64,000 nucleotides of DNA from Aquibium microcysteis (GTDB taxonomy: Bacteria; Pseudomonadota; Alphaproteobacteria; Rhizobiales; Rhizobiaceae), in the NCBI RefSeq assembly GCF_014495845.1, contig NZ_CP061080.1:4268001-4332000 (forward strand), read 5' to 3'. The position numbers were made by a program, and so were the translations under genes. The notes below the pieces were generated by a model. It did no database searches. It was not told where the DNA came from and worked only from the letters and a program-made list of their open reading frames with translations. Numbering within the stretch: position 1 is the stretch's first letter; each line of letters opens with the position of its first letter. Shown piece after piece: positions 29,244 to 40,760 of the stretch.

Positions 29244-29977
29244 TGACCCAATGGCTCGTCATCGCGCTTCGAGCTCCTTTCGCGAGCTTCGCCGACGCGC
29301 CGGGCAACACGACGCGTAAGACCGGCGACATGCCGACGCGTTCGGCGCTCCTCGGCCTTGCCGCGGCGGCACTCGGCATTCGCCGTGACGACGCGGCCAG
29401 CCAGGCGGAACTCTCGGACGCGCTGGTGACGGCCTCCGCGCTGATCGCACCGGGCGCCATTCTGACGGATTTCCACACCTACGCCTCGCTGCATCAGGCG
29501 GCCAAGGGCGCCGCGACCCGCGCGGAGGCGCTGCGGAAAAAGGAGCATGTCGTCACCTCGATTACCCGCCGCGACTACCGCACGGATGCGCTGTGGCAGG
29601 GAGCCTACAGACTGGGTGCTGACCCCGGATCACTGACGCTGGACGGCCTCGCCGCAGCCTTCCGGCAACCCGCCTTCTTCCTGTCCGTCGGGCGGCGCGC
29701 CTGCGCTCCTTCGCATCCGCTGAACCCGTCCATTGTCGATGCAGCCGATGTGCGCGACGCGTTCGCGGCACACGCCGCGTCGATGCCCACGCTCGTTGCG
29801 GAGCGTCCGTCGCTCTTCAGCCTGGAAACCCGCACTGACGTGTCCGGCGCGAACCGCCCCTTCACGGAGCATCGCCGCCGCGACCAGCCGCGCGATCGCT
29901 CGATCCGCTGGACCTTCGCCGACCGGACCGAATGGCGCCTCGCCGCCGAAACGACAGCGGAGGACCCTGCGCCATGA
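29243..29977 (+). CDS. cas5: Cascade subunit Cas5e/CasD
   Basis: A 244-aa RAMP protein that caps the 5' handle of the crRNA. The N-terminus WLVIALRAPFASFA is the Cas5e pattern (LxLxxPxQxWG-like), followed by PTRSALLGLAAAALGIRRDD. The ATG at 29243 is preferred over the GTG 3 bases earlier. The stop overlaps the cas6e start. Confidence 0.93.
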   Translation: MTQWLVIALRAPFASFADAPGNTTRKTGDMPTRSALLGLAAAALGIRRDDAASQAELSDALVTASALIAPGAILTDFHTYASLHQAAKGAATRAEALRKKEHVVTSITRRDYRTDALWQGAYRLGADPGSLTLDGLAAAFRQPAFFLSVGRRACAPSHPLNPSIVDAADVRDAFAAHAASMPTLVAERPSLFSLETRTDVSGANRPFTEHRRRDQPRDRSIRWTFADRTEWRLAAETTAEDPAP

Positions 29978-30726
29978 CGGGGCTGTGGTTCACCCGCGCG
30001 ACCCTGAAGCGGGAATCGGCTGATGTCGCGCCGCTGCTGGGCACGCTGCTGGCCGACAACGACGGGCGTCAGCTCGACACGACGCACCGGCTGCTTTGGA
30101 CGCTGATGTCCGACGAAATCCAGCGCGCAGGCAAGCCAGAGCGGGAGGGCCAGGACAAGGCGGCCTTCCTCTGGCGACGGGCGCCGGACAAGGATGACGA
30201 ACCCGTCTGGTATGTCCTTGGACCGGAGCCGCGCGCCGAGTGCGCCTTCTTCCACGTCGAAAGCAAGCCTTGGCAGCCCGCCTTCGCGGTAGGCGATCGG
30301 CTGTCCTTCGATCTCCTCGTCAACGCGACCGTCGATCGCATGGTCGAGCCCGGGAAAGGCCGGGAGGGTCGCCGGCGGGTGGATGTGGTGATGGATGCCA
30401 TGATCGCGCGCGAACGCGAGGAATCCGCCGCGGGCAGAGCGATCCTGCGGCGGGAAGCCGGCGCGGATGCGATGCGCGGCTGGTGGAACAACCAGGCTGG
30501 CCGCAACGGATTTCGCGCCATCGCCACCGAGATGGCCGATTATCGGACGGTTCCCCTTTCCAGCAGGCGACTTGCCGCGCGGAAGGGACCTCAGCTTGGG
30601 ATCAGTCGTTTGACGGGCGTCGTCGAGATCACCGATCCGGCGGCTTTCCTGCACCGAACCGCAACCGGTTTCGGCCGTGCCAAGGCTTTTGGCTGCGGCC
30701 TGATGCTGTTGAAGCGGACCGGCTAA
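29974..30726 (+). CDS. cas6e: crRNA-processing endoribonuclease Cas6e/CasE
   Basis: A 250-aa RAMP nuclease that cuts each repeat at the base of its hairpin and stays bound to the 3' end. DTTHRLLWTLMSD holds the likely catalytic His38; the C-terminal glycine-rich loop GFGRAKAFGCGLMLL is the family hallmark. With the array's repeat, cutting after the stem leaves the 8-nt 5' handle AUGAUCCG, as in other type I-E systems. Confidence 0.95.
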   Translation: MTGLWFTRATLKRESADVAPLLGTLLADNDGRQLDTTHRLLWTLMSDEIQRAGKPEREGQDKAAFLWRRAPDKDDEPVWYVLGPEPRAECAFFHVESKPWQPAFAVGDRLSFDLLVNATVDRMVEPGKGREGRRRVDVVMDAMIAREREESAAGRAILRREAGADAMRGWWNNQAGRNGFRAIATEMADYRTVPLSSRRLAARKGPQLGISRLTGVVEITDPAAFLHRTATGFGRAKAFGCGLMLLKRTG

Positions 30727-30729
30727 GCC

Positions 30730-31970
<1,241 letters not shown>

Positions 31971-32069
31971 CCATTCTCGCGTTCTTCGACATCGTGAAAA
32001 AACGGTGATTTTTCCGGTGGTATTCCACTCGCGAAAAATCTTCATATATAACAGCTGCTTCCAGCAAGA
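31971..32069 (+). promoter_or_regulatory. CRISPR leader
   Basis: An AT-rich 99-bp stretch between cas2 and the first repeat, with runs such as GTGAAAAAACG, GATTTTTCC and TTCATATATAAC. Leaders of type I-E arrays hold the array promoter and an IHF site directing Cas1-Cas2 integration; I could not place an exact IHF consensus. Its side agrees with repeat decay at the far end. Confidence 0.8.
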
Positions 32070-35000
32070 GCGTCCCCCGCACACGCGGGGATGATCCGCG
32101 TCATCTCGAAGCTAGAGACGGGGGAACAGCGCGTCCCCCGCACACGCGGGGATGATCCGCTGTTTGGTCTAATCATCGATCACGTTAGCAAGCGTCCCCC
32201 GCACACGCGGGGATGATCCGCAGTCGCGAGACTTGGAAACGCGTCACCGTCCGCGTCCCCCGCACACGCGGGGATGATCCGCAGCCGTATCCGGCGACAG
32301 TGGCGGCGATCCTGCGTCCCCCGCACACGCGGGGATGATCCGTCATCATGGTCGCCATCATCGCGATCGGTCTGGCGTCCCCCGCACACGCGGGGATGAT
32401 CCGCCGAGGCAGCCTGATGCGCGCGCCCGTCTACAGCGTCCCCCGCACACGCGGGGATGATCCGGCGACCGATCCGTCTCTAAATTGGGGGGCGGTGCGT
32501 CCCCCGCACACGCGGGGATGATCCGTGATCCAGCCATGTCTGATAGGCTCCATGCTGGCGTCCCCCGCACACGCGGGGATGATCCGGCACTCGAACAGGC
32601 CCTGCGGGGCGAGGAGGGGCGTCCCCCGCACACGCGGGGATGATCCGCGTTCGGGCGTCTGGGCATGCCGTATCCATGCGCGTCCCCCGCACACGCGGGG
32701 ATGATCCGGCTTCGGTAATCCATGCGTTCGTGTCCGTGCCGCGTCCCCCGCACACGCGGGGATGATCCATGGCGCAATCTTTCGTAAGTTGGAGGTGTCG
32801 GCGTCCCCCGCACACGCGGGGATGATCCGCCATGTCGGGCCGGACCTGATCGGCCTCGCGGCCGCGTCCCCCGCACACGCGGGGATGATCCGGGCATTCC
32901 GATTCTCGGCTCTGGCGTCATCTAGCGTCCCCCGCACACGCGGGGATGATCCGTGTCGTGCAGCGGAACCATGTCCTGACAGAACGCGTCCCCCGCACAC
33001 GCGGGGATGATCCGAGCGTAGGCTATGGGATAGGCGAGGATGGCGCGCGTCCCCCGCACACGCGGGGATGATCCGAAGCCCCACCTCTTCGTCCCGCAGG
33101 CCTTCTGGCGTCCCCCGCACACGCGGGGATGATCCGACGGCAACCCGATCACCTGGTCCGCGTGGGGTCGCGTCCCCCGCACACGCGGGGATGATCCGCT
33201 CTACGCCGTTCGCGGATACGTGCGCCGCTCGCGTCCCCCGCACACGCGGGGATGATCCGCCGTTCGTCGTGACGAATCAGGACCCGTTCGAGCGTCCCCC
33301 GCACACGCGGGGATGATCCGGTGCTCGGGGGCTCCGGCAAGCAGGAGACCACGCGTCCCCCGCACACGCGGGGATGATCCGCTCGCCGAAGTCGACGAGG
33401 AGCTGCGTCGCTAGCGTCCCCCGCACACGCGGGGATGATCCGCCTCCAGAAGCCAGCCGAACGCCTGCTCGAGAGCGTCCCCCGCACACGCGGGGATGAT
33501 CCGCAGCCCGCCATGTCTCAGGCGGGCCGACCGGGGCGTCCCCCGCACACGCGGGGATGATCCGGTCTACGTGCTGGAGCTGCTCCGGGCGGCCCAGCGT
33601 CCCCCGCACACGCGGGGATGATCCGCCTTCTAGGGCAGGCGCCAGCGGAGGCACAGGGCGTCCCCCGCACACGCCGGGATGATCCCGGCATGGAACTGGA
33701 TTCGAGCACGGCAACGACGCGTCCCCCGCACACGCGGGGATGATCCGTCGTTTGACGGCGAATGATCTAGATCAATTTCGCGTCCCCCGCACACGCGGGG
33801 ATGATCCGCGTGTCGCCGCCCTGAGGCTGCGTGTTTGTGTGCGTCCCCCGCACACGCGGGGATGATCCGGCTTCGGCGCCGTCGGCATCGGCTGGCCTCG
33901 CGCGTCCCCCGCACACGCGGGGATGATCCGGTCTCGCCGCGGCTGACGACGTCGGACGTGTTGCGTCCCCCGCACACGCGGGGATGATCCGGTCAACTCC
34001 GTGGGCGGCTCTGGCGGGGGCGGGCGTCCCCCGCACACGCGGGGATGATCCGGTCAGCCCGTCGTCCTTGGCGCCGGCGTCGAGGCGTCCCCCGCACACG
34101 CGGGGATGATCCGCAGATCTTCTGGACATGGTGGCGCACCGATGCGCGTCCCCCGCACACGCGGGGATGATCCGGGCAGCGACCTGTCGCAGGCGGGTAT
34201 CAACGAGCGTCCCCCGCACACGCGGGGATGATCCGGTTCCCGACGTGTTCGCCGAACTCGCCGAAAAGCGTCCCCCGCACACGCGGGGATGATCCGGCGC
34301 CGGAGGATGAGGGCGCGCTGCGCGACAGGCGTCCCCCGCACACGCGGGGATGATCCGTTGTCCGACGGAACGTTGATTGGCTGTCGTAGGCGTCCCCCGC
34401 ACACGCGGGGATGATCCGCCGATGGCGCAGGCGACGAAGAGGGCGGTTTCGCGTCCCCCGCACACGCGGGGATGATCCGCTGAAACGCCGCAGCGCATCG
34501 CGAAACCGACCGCGTCCCCCGCACACGCGGGGATGATCCGTTGTCCGACGGAACGTTGATTGGCTGTCGTAGGCGTCCCCCGCACACGCGGGGATGATCC
34601 GCCGATGGCGCAGGCGACGAAGAGGGCGGTTTCGCGTCCCCCGCACACGCGGGGATGATCCGCTGAAACGCCGCAGCGCATCGCGAAACCGACCGCGTCC
34701 CCCGCACACGCGGGGATGATCCGTCGAACTCGGCCCGCGCGGTCACCGCCGCGGCGCGTCCCCCGCACACGCGGGGATGATCCGAGGTTGTTCCACCGAC
34801 TGCACCGGCACTATTGGCGTCCCCGCACACGCGGGGATGATCCGGTGTCGTGGCGGCCTTCCTGGCGCAGCACAACGCGTCCCCCGCACACGCGGGGATG
34901 ATCCGCGCGCGACCAAGAGCCTGCTGCCGGGGGCATTGCGTCCCCCGCACACGCGGGGATGATCCGCCTTGAACTCGCCCAGCATCGTCGGCGACAGCGC

Positions 35001-35332
35001 GTCCCCCGCACACGCGGGGATGATCCGAACCGGCGGGAGGAGCTGCTGCTGCAGCTGACGCGTCCCCCGCACACGCGGGGATGATCCGGAGCGGCACCTG
35101 GTGTTCCGCAATCTCAAGCCGCGGCCCCCGCACACGCGGGGATGATCCGGCCTGCGCATTCGCTTCGTCGCGATGGGCCAGGCGTCCCCCGCACACGCGG
35201 GGATGATCCGCTGGTCAGGCCCGGCGGCCGCACGCTCGACGAGCGTCCCCTGCACACGCGGGGATGACCCGTCGCCGGCGAGTTCACCCCCGTCCGAATA
35301 GCCGCGTCCCCCGCAATCGCGGGTATGATCCA
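32070..35332 (+). CRISPR. Type I-E CRISPR array, 54 repeats and 53 spacers
   Basis: Repeats are 29 bp, starting GCGTCCCCCG and ending ATGATCCG, with hairpin CCCCGC-ACAC-GCGGGG. They recur every 61 bp, with spacers of 32 nt except 31 (after the repeat at 32741), 34 (after 32801) and 33 (after 33108). The array reads plus, matching the cas genes. Repeats at 35243 and 35304 are degenerate, marking the leader-distal end. Internal variants occur at 32741 (last base A), 33658 (two changes), 34817 (one C missing) and 35121 (T to G). Spacers at 34329-34511 are duplicated next door. Confidence 0.99.
34329..34694 (+). repeat. Tandem duplication of a three-spacer block
   Basis: The 183-bp unit 34329-34511 (three repeats, three spacers beginning TTGTCCGACG, CCGATGGCGC and CTGAAACGCC) is followed by a copy at 34512-34694 with the same three spacers in the same order. 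Recombination between repeats explains it, so the array holds 50 distinct spacers by eye. Confidence 0.95.
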
Positions 35333-35558
35333 CTACCGAACCACCGTGTCCGCGCGAGGTGCCCTGCTCACCGCCGACAATGACGATTCCGATGCCTAGC
35401 TCGCTGCTATCGAGGCGCGGCATTGATCTGAAGGGCTTCAAATGGGTTGTGCAAAGGACATCGACGCCACAAGTTTCGAAACACGGTCTGCTACAAAGAG
35501 GCGAGGAGACTAGCAGTTAAATTATTGATATCATTCGAGTAATTTTTTTGTAGGCGTT
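35333..35558. other. Right-end flank of the island
   Basis: 226 bases between the last repeat and attR without a gene. They include one TGCTACAAA (35489-35497), identical to the left-end arm sites, and AT-rich DNA just before attR. It would be one arm of the attachment site in the excised circle. Confidence 0.5.
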
Positions 35559-35575
35559 TCCCCCCCTCTCCGCCA
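35559..35575 (+). repeat. attR core
   Basis: Second copy of TCCCCCCCTCTCCGCCA, matching the last 17 bases of tRNA-Ser. Nothing else of the tRNA is present, as expected of the displaced 3' end at the far junction of an integrated element. Confidence 0.88.
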
Positions 35576-35714
35576 CGTGACCCGGCCCTCTCCGGCCTGA
35601 CGGAAACTCGCTGGCTTTCTCCCGGACAGACTCCGGGCGGCCTGTCCGGCATGGACTGCCGCGGCCTTCGCCGCTGAACTGCGGGCCGTCTCCCGTCGCC
35701 GGGGTGAAGCGTTC

Positions 35715-36446
35715 TCAGGAGTTCCAGAGGCCGGCGTCGACGTTGATCGTCTGGCCGGTGACGTAGGCGGCCCCGTCGCTGCAGAGGAAGGTCACGACGG
35801 CCGAAACCTCCTCCGGCGTGCCGAACCGCTTGAGGGGAATGGTGGCGAGGTACTGCTCGCCGCGCGTTCGAACGATCGCATCCGACATCGGCGTGTGGAT
35901 CAGCCCCGGCGCCACGGCGTTCACCAGCGTGTGCGGCGCATATTCGCGGGCGAGGGCGCGCACCATACCGACGATGCCGGCCTTGTGAGAGGAATAGGGG
36001 ACGTGTCCGGGCGTGCCGCGCCGGAAGGCCAGGGAACTGCACATGACGATCCGGCCGACGACGCCGGGATCGCGATGGTTCTGGTAGGCCACCGCGAGCA
36101 GGTAGGCATTGGTCAGATTCGCAGCCAGGCTGCGCTCCCAGACGGACGGATCGGCCGGATCGAGCGCGTCGTGTTCGAGAAGGCCCGCCATGTTGATCAG
36201 CCCGTGGACGGGACGCCCGCTCGCGCCGAGCGCCGCGTCGGCCTCTGCGGCGGAGGCGATGCGCGAGGTCACGAGCGTGACGTCCTTCGATCCGCCGAGG
36301 TCCCGCTCGGCCGCCAGGAGACGCTCGCCGTCCACGTCGACCAGCGTGACCTGCGCGCCGCGCGACAGGAGATCGCGCGCGCAGGCCTTGCCGATCGCGC
36401 CTGCGCCGCCCGTGACGACGAAATGCCGCCCGTCGAACCCGCTCAT
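35715..36446 (-). CDS. Short-chain dehydrogenase/reductase
   Basis: A 243-aa classical SDR: TGGAGAIG cofactor loop (about residues 12-19), NMAG, catalytic SS with YSSHK, and the C-terminal PGLIHTPM and GAAYVTGQTINVDAG. LVDVD after strand 2 favours NAD. Strong GGGGAGG lies before the ATG at 36446. Last gene of the beta-oxidation cluster; it may oxidise an alcohol or a hydroxyacyl intermediate. First gene outside the island. Confidence 0.92.
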   Translation of the reverse strand: MSGFDGRHFVVTGGAGAIGKACARDLLSRGAQVTLVDVDGERLLAAERDLGGSKDVTLVTSRIASAAEADAALGASGRPVHGLINMAGLLEHDALDPADPSVWERSLAANLTNAYLLAVAYQNHRDPGVVGRIVMCSSLAFRRGTPGHVPYSSHKAGIVGMVRALAREYAPHTLVNAVAPGLIHTPMSDAIVRTRGEQYLATIPLKRFGTPEEVSAVVTFLCSDGAAYVTGQTINVDAGLWNS

Positions 36447-36516
36447 ATCCGTATCCTCCCCAGAGCCCGCGGTCCGTCCCGCCGTCGCCTCTCTCGTCGG
36501 GCGTCGGCGGAGCCCG

Positions 36517-37698
36517 CTAGAGTTCGAACAGGGCCGCGGCACCCATGCCGCCACCCACGCACATGGTCGCGACGACATAGCGGACCCCGCGGCGCCGGCC
36601 TTCGATGAGGGCATGACCGACGATGCGGCTCCCGGTCATCCCGTAGGGGTGTCCGATCGAGATGCCGCCGCCATCGACGTTGTAGATGTCGGGGTCGATG
36701 CCGAGCGTGTCGCGGCAGTAGATGGCCTGGCAGGCGAAGGCCTCGTTGAGTTCCCACAGTCCGATGTCCGAGACCTTGAGCCCATGCTGCTTCAGCAGCT
36801 TCGGCACTGCCAGGACCGGGCCGATGCCCATCTCTTCCGGCGCGAGGCCCGCGACCGCCATGCCGCGGTACGTGCCCATTGCCGACAGGCCGCGCCGTTC
36901 GGCCTCCCGCCGCTCCATCAGAACGCAGGCGCTGGCACCGTCGGAGAGCTGGCTGGCATTGCCCGCCGTGACGACCCCGCCGTCGAGGACGGGGGCGAGC
37001 GCCTGGAGGGATTCCAGCGTCGTCGACGGACGGTTGCCCTCGTCCCGGTCGAGACGAACGGGCTGGACGGATACCTCTCCGGTTTCCTTGTCCTTGACTT
37101 TCATCGCCGCGTCCAAGGGCACGATCTCGGCGTCGAAGCGCCCGGCCTGCTGGGCCGCGGCGGTTCGCTGCTGCGACGCCAGCGCGTATTCGTCCTGCGC
37201 CTGCCGCGAGATCGCGTAGCGTTCTGCGACGATCTCCGCCGTCTTCAGCATCGGCATGTAGGCATGATGCGCGTGCTGCATGACTGTCGGGTCCTTCTCC
37301 TTCATCGCCCAGTCGAAATACGGCCCCTGGACGGAGGAGATGTTGTCCTGGCCGCCGGCGATCACGATCGACTGCCCGTCCACGATGATCTGCTTGGCAG
37401 CGGTGGCGATCGCCATCAGGCCGGATGCGCACTGGCGGTCGATGGTTTGCGCGGCGACGGTGTCCGGCAGGCCGGCGGCAAGGACCGCGTTGCGCGCGAC
37501 GTTCATGCCCGCGGTGCCCGCGGCAAGCACGGTGCCGATGACGGCGTCGTCGATCTCTCCGCCCTCGACGCGCGCCCGGTCGACGGCATGGCGGATGGCA
37601 TGGCCCATCATCGTGGGAGACTTGGTGTCGTTGAGCGCTCCGCGGAAGGCGCGGCCGATGCCGGTGCGGGCGGTCGAGACGATGACGGCTTCTCTCAT
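36517..37698 (-). CDS. Acetyl-CoA C-acyltransferase (thiolase)
   Basis: A 393-aa thiolase with the nucleophile Cys90 in DRQCASGL, the ELNEAFACQ segment, [12 protein letters not shown] and the C-terminal [12 protein letters not shown] with the acid/base Cys. Degradative thiolases cleave 3-ketoacyl-CoA to acetyl-CoA and a shortened acyl-CoA. It sits with dehydrogenase, hydratase and ligase genes that make up a full beta-oxidation spiral. Confidence 0.95.
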   Translation of the reverse strand: MREAVIVSTARTGIGRAFRGALNDTKSPTMMGHAIRHAVDRARVEGGEIDDAVIGTVLAAGTAGMNVARNAVLAAGLPDTVAAQTIDRQCASGLMAIATAAKQIIVDGQSIVIAGGQDNISSVQGPYFDWAMKEKDPTVMQHAHHAYMPMLKTAEIVAERYAISRQAQDEYALASQQRTAAAQQAGRFDAEIVPLDAAMKVKDKETGEVSVQPVRLDRDEGNRPSTTLESLQALAPVLDGGVVTAGNASQLSDGASACVLMERREAERRGLSAMGTYRGMAVAGLAPEEMGIGPVLAVPKLLKQHGLKVSDIGLWELNEAFACQAIYCRDTLGIDPDIYNVDGGGISIGHPYGMTGSRIVGHALIEGRRRGVRYVVATMCVGGGMGAAALFEL

Positions 37699-37723
37699 GG
37701 GACGATTCCTGGTCCTGGACGTG

Positions 37724-39028
37724 TCAGAAGTGGTTCGGGATGAACAAGATGATGCCGGGCATGGCGATCAGCAGCGCAAGCAGCAGGATGTCGGCGACGA
37801 AGAACCAGAACACGCCACGGAAGACGATCGCCGTCGGCGCTGCCCGGCCGACGGTCGAGCTCAGGACGAACACGTTGAGACCGATCGGTGGCGTGATCAT
37901 GCCGATCTCGAGGAGCTTGGCCACGAAGACGCCGAACCAGATCGGATCGACGTCGGCCTGGAGGATCAGCGGCAGGAAGATCGGCAGCGTGATGAGCATT
38001 GCGCCGATCGGTTCCAGAAACATGCCGAGCAGCAGGTAGACCGCCGCGATCGCGAGCAGGAGCACGACCGGTCCCGCGTCGAAGGCCAGCACGGCATCCG
38101 AGATCGACCAGCCGATTCCCGACAGCGTCAGGAAGCGGGTGAGCATCGATGCCCCGATGGTGATGATGAACAGGCTGCCGCAGGTCACCAGCGTCTCGAC
38201 CACAGATTTGCGCAGGACGCCGAAGGACAGCGTGCGCTTCATCGCGGCAACGACGATGGAGAGAATTGCGCCGACCGCGCCGGCCTGGGTGGCCGTGAAG
38301 AGGCCGCCGAAGAGACCCCCGAGCACGCCGACCACGAGGAGGATGATCGGCAGGGTCTGCCGCAGGGCGGCCATCTTCTCGGACAGCGGGGCCGACGCGG
38401 TCACGCGTGGCGCGAGCGCGGGATTGAGCTTCACCCGCAGCAGGATGACGAGGACGTAGGCCACCGACGTGGCGAGACCGGCGCCGATGCCGCCGAGGAA
38501 GAGATCGGTGATCGAGACCTGCGCGACCACGCCGAACACGATGAGCAGGATGGAGGGCGGAATGAGCGCGCCGACGGTTCCGGCTGCCGCGACGGTCCCG
38601 GTCGCCAGGCTCGGATCGTAGCCGTGGCGCAACATCTCCGGTACGGCGACCTTGCCCATCGCCGCAGCGCAGGCCACCGAGGAACCCGTCACCGCCGCGA
38701 AACCCGAGCATCCGAAGACGGATGCGATGGCGAGGCCGCCGGGCAGTCGGGCCAGCCAGATGCGGGCGGCGTCGAAGAGACCGCCGGTGAGGTTTGCGTG
38801 ATAGCAGACGAACCCCATCAGCACGAACATGGGCACCGAACTCAGCGTCCAGTTGGAGATGAAGGAGAAGGGCACCACCTGCAGCATTCCCCAGGCTGCG
38901 GCTTCGCCGACGAGCGCCCAGAGCCCGACATAGGAAACGAGGATCAGCGCGATGCCGATGTGCATGTTCGAGGCGATCAGAACCAGCAGGCCCAGGATGC
39001 CCAGAACACCGATCATGATGTCAGACAT
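37724..39028 (-). CDS. TRAP transporter large permease (DctM-like)
   Basis: A 434-aa membrane protein with about 12-13 hydrophobic segments, family patterns [11 protein letters not shown] and [17 protein letters not shown], and an N-terminus at [10 protein letters not shown] chosen because the longer frame adds an Arg-rich stretch that overlaps the neighbour. It is the ion-coupled channel of a tripartite importer for organic acids. It overlaps the small permease gene by 8 bases. Confidence 0.95.
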   Translation of the reverse strand: MSDIMIGVLGILGLLVLIASNMHIGIALILVSYVGLWALVGEAAAWGMLQVVPFSFISNWTLSSVPMFVLMGFVCYHANLTGGLFDAARIWLARLPGGLAIASVFGCSGFAAVTGSSVACAAAMGKVAVPEMLRHGYDPSLATGTVAAAGTVGALIPPSILLIVFGVVAQVSITDLFLGGIGAGLATSVAYVLVILLRVKLNPALAPRVTASAPLSEKMAALRQTLPIILLVVGVLGGLFGGLFTATQAGAVGAILSIVVAAMKRTLSFGVLRKSVVETLVTCGSLFIITIGASMLTRFLTLSGIGWSISDAVLAFDAGPVVLLLAIAAVYLLLGMFLEPIGAMLITLPIFLPLILQADVDPIWFGVFVAKLLEIGMITPPIGLNVFVLSSTVGRAAPTAIVFRGVFWFFVADILLLALLIAMPGIILFIPNHF

Positions 39029-39581
39029 GTTTCCCCTCGTCCTGAACGAGTTCGGATCCGTACTGCCCCGCCGCCGGCGGTTCATGTCCGAGAGCGCGCA
39101 GGATCACCTTGAGCGCCAGGAAGAGCGCCATCGCACCCAGCGCGAGCGGCACGATGAAGTAGGCGGGCCAGATGAGGATTCGCGTCGTCTGCTCGACCAC
39201 GAAGGCGCCGGCGGCATATTTGTCCGTCGCCTCGCCCCACGCCTGCAGGGTCAGCAGCGCATAGACCGCTACCATCGCGACCTGGACCAGGAAGTCGATC
39301 CGGCGCCGCGCGACCGCCGGCAGCGCATCGGTGACGAGCGCCACCCCGATATGGGCGCCACGGTACTCGGCGATCATGATCGGCACGAAAGCGACGGCGA
39401 TCATGTAGTAGTTCGTCACGATCGCCGAGGTGATGGCGAGCGGCGCATTGAACAGGAGGCTCGACAGGATGTCGATACCGATGTGCAGCATCATCGCGAG
39501 GAGGCCGGCCGCGCCGATCGCGACGAGCAGCCAGTCGACGCCCTTCACGAGGACCGAGACCAGGGTGTTGGGCGTCGACAT
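39021..39581 (-). CDS. TRAP transporter small permease (DctQ-like)
   Basis: A 186-aa protein with four probable membrane helices (about 12-35, 45-68, 90-110 and 130-155) and the DctQ landmark EYRGAHIGVALVTDALP. It forms the membrane pair with the large permease. Start ATG at 39581, 8 bp after the substrate-binding protein gene. Confidence 0.93.
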   Translation of the reverse strand: MSTPNTLVSVLVKGVDWLLVAIGAAGLLAMMLHIGIDILSSLLFNAPLAITSAIVTNYYMIAVAFVPIMIAEYRGAHIGVALVTDALPAVARRRIDFLVQVAMVAVYALLTLQAWGEATDKYAAGAFVVEQTTRILIWPAYFIVPLALGAMALFLALKVILRALGHEPPAAGQYGSELVQDEGKHV

Positions 39582-39589
39582 GGGCGACC

Positions 39590-40717
39590 TCAGAGACCGT
39601 AGGTCTTTTCGTCGAGCTTGGAGAAAATCTCCGTGCGGTAGACCTCGGCGATCTCCTCGGGGCTCCACTCACGGTCGAGCGGCAGCAGACCTTCCCACTT
39701 CGTGACGAGCTCGCGGAAGCGCGCGATCTTGGCCTCTGCGTCCTTGATCTTGTGCGTCTCGGTCGTGATCTGAAGGATGTTGGCGAGATCCGCCTCGATC
39801 GCGGCGTCCGACTTCGCCTTGGCCTCGGGCGAGGCTTTCGAGACGGCGATGCCGGCCTCCTCGGCCTTCTTCAGGTTCGACGCCACGTCGGCGGCGAATT
39901 TCCACGTGGTCGCCGCGTTGGCGAGCGCGGCGGCGTCCATGTAGGCGCGGCGCTGCGCGTCGGTCAGTCCGCGCCAGAAGTCGCGGTTGACGCTCATCAG
40001 GTCGAGACCGTGGACCGTGCCGCCCGGCATGTCCGTCGTCACGTTCTTGGCGACGTCGATCAGCCGGATGGAGGTCAGCTCCGACGGCGCGTTCATGGCC
40101 CCGTCGATCGTCCCCTGGCTGACGGCTTCGAAGATCTCGTTGCCCGACAGGCTGACGCCGACGGCACCCATGGCCGCCGCCCAGCGCGACCACGCGCCGC
40201 CCGCCGCCCGCAGCTTCTTGCCCTGCAGCTCCTCCGGCGTCGTCATCGGCGAGGTGCCGAGGATGCCGTAGGTTCCGGTCGAGGCATTGCCGAGCGGCAC
40301 CATGTTGGCCGCGAAACGCTCCTGCACGCAGGGCTCGCATGTCAGGATGTACTCGCTCATCGCGCCGGCCATGGCATAGGAGTTGCGGCCGAGCATGGCG
40401 AGTTCGATCGGAAGCTGCGCCTCCGGCAGTTCGCCGGGAAAGAGGTTGAGGACCATGTATCCGCCGTCGACCACGCGGTCGCGAATCCCGCCGAAGGTCT
40501 GGCGCAGATCGAGCAGCGACGAGGGGAACACCCGCACGCCGAGTTCGCCGTTGGTGCGCGTGGCCAGATCCTTCGTGAAGGCCTCGACGCCGTAGTGGAC
40601 GGCCGATCCCTCGCCGACACCGATGACGATACGGACCGTTTCGGCGGATGCCGGCAATGCCGTCAGCGCGACCGTCGCGGCGGCGGTGCAGGCAAGTAGT
40701 GCTTTCTTCAGTGTCAT
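39590..40717 (-). CDS. TRAP transporter substrate-binding protein (DctP-like)
   Basis: A 375-aa periplasmic receptor with signal peptide MTLKKALLACTAAATVALTA ending near ASA-E (residue 25). DctP patterns include LRAAGGAWSRWAAAMGAVGVSLSGNEIFEAVSQGTIDGAMN, with the Arg that usually binds a carboxylate (KLRAAGG). The likely ligand is a carboxylic acid that feeds the neighbouring acyl-CoA ligase; the exact compound is unknown. Confidence 0.94.
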   Translation of the reverse strand: MTLKKALLACTAAATVALTALPASAETVRIVIGVGEGSAVHYGVEAFTKDLATRTNGELGVRVFPSSLLDLRQTFGGIRDRVVDGGYMVLNLFPGELPEAQLPIELAMLGRNSYAMAGAMSEYILTCEPCVQERFAANMVPLGNASTGTYGILGTSPMTTPEELQGKKLRAAGGAWSRWAAAMGAVGVSLSGNEIFEAVSQGTIDGAMNAPSELTSIRLIDVAKNVTTDMPGGTVHGLDLMSVNRDFWRGLTDAQRRAYMDAAALANAATTWKFAADVASNLKKAEEAGIAVSKASPEAKAKSDAAIEADLANILQITTETHKIKDAEAKIARFRELVTKWEGLLPLDREWSPEEIAEVYRTEIFSKLDEKTYGL

Positions 40718-40760
40718 GCTTTCCTCCCTAGTTTGCCGTCTCCGGCGACCCGACCGCGGC

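Noticed and set aside
32180..35441. Long minus- and plus-strand frames through the array (up to 380 aa, rich in repeated RIIPACAGDA or HTRGDDP-like motifs)
   Set aside because: They are translations of the 61-bp repeat unit, and the 61-bp period runs through three frames without coding constraints.
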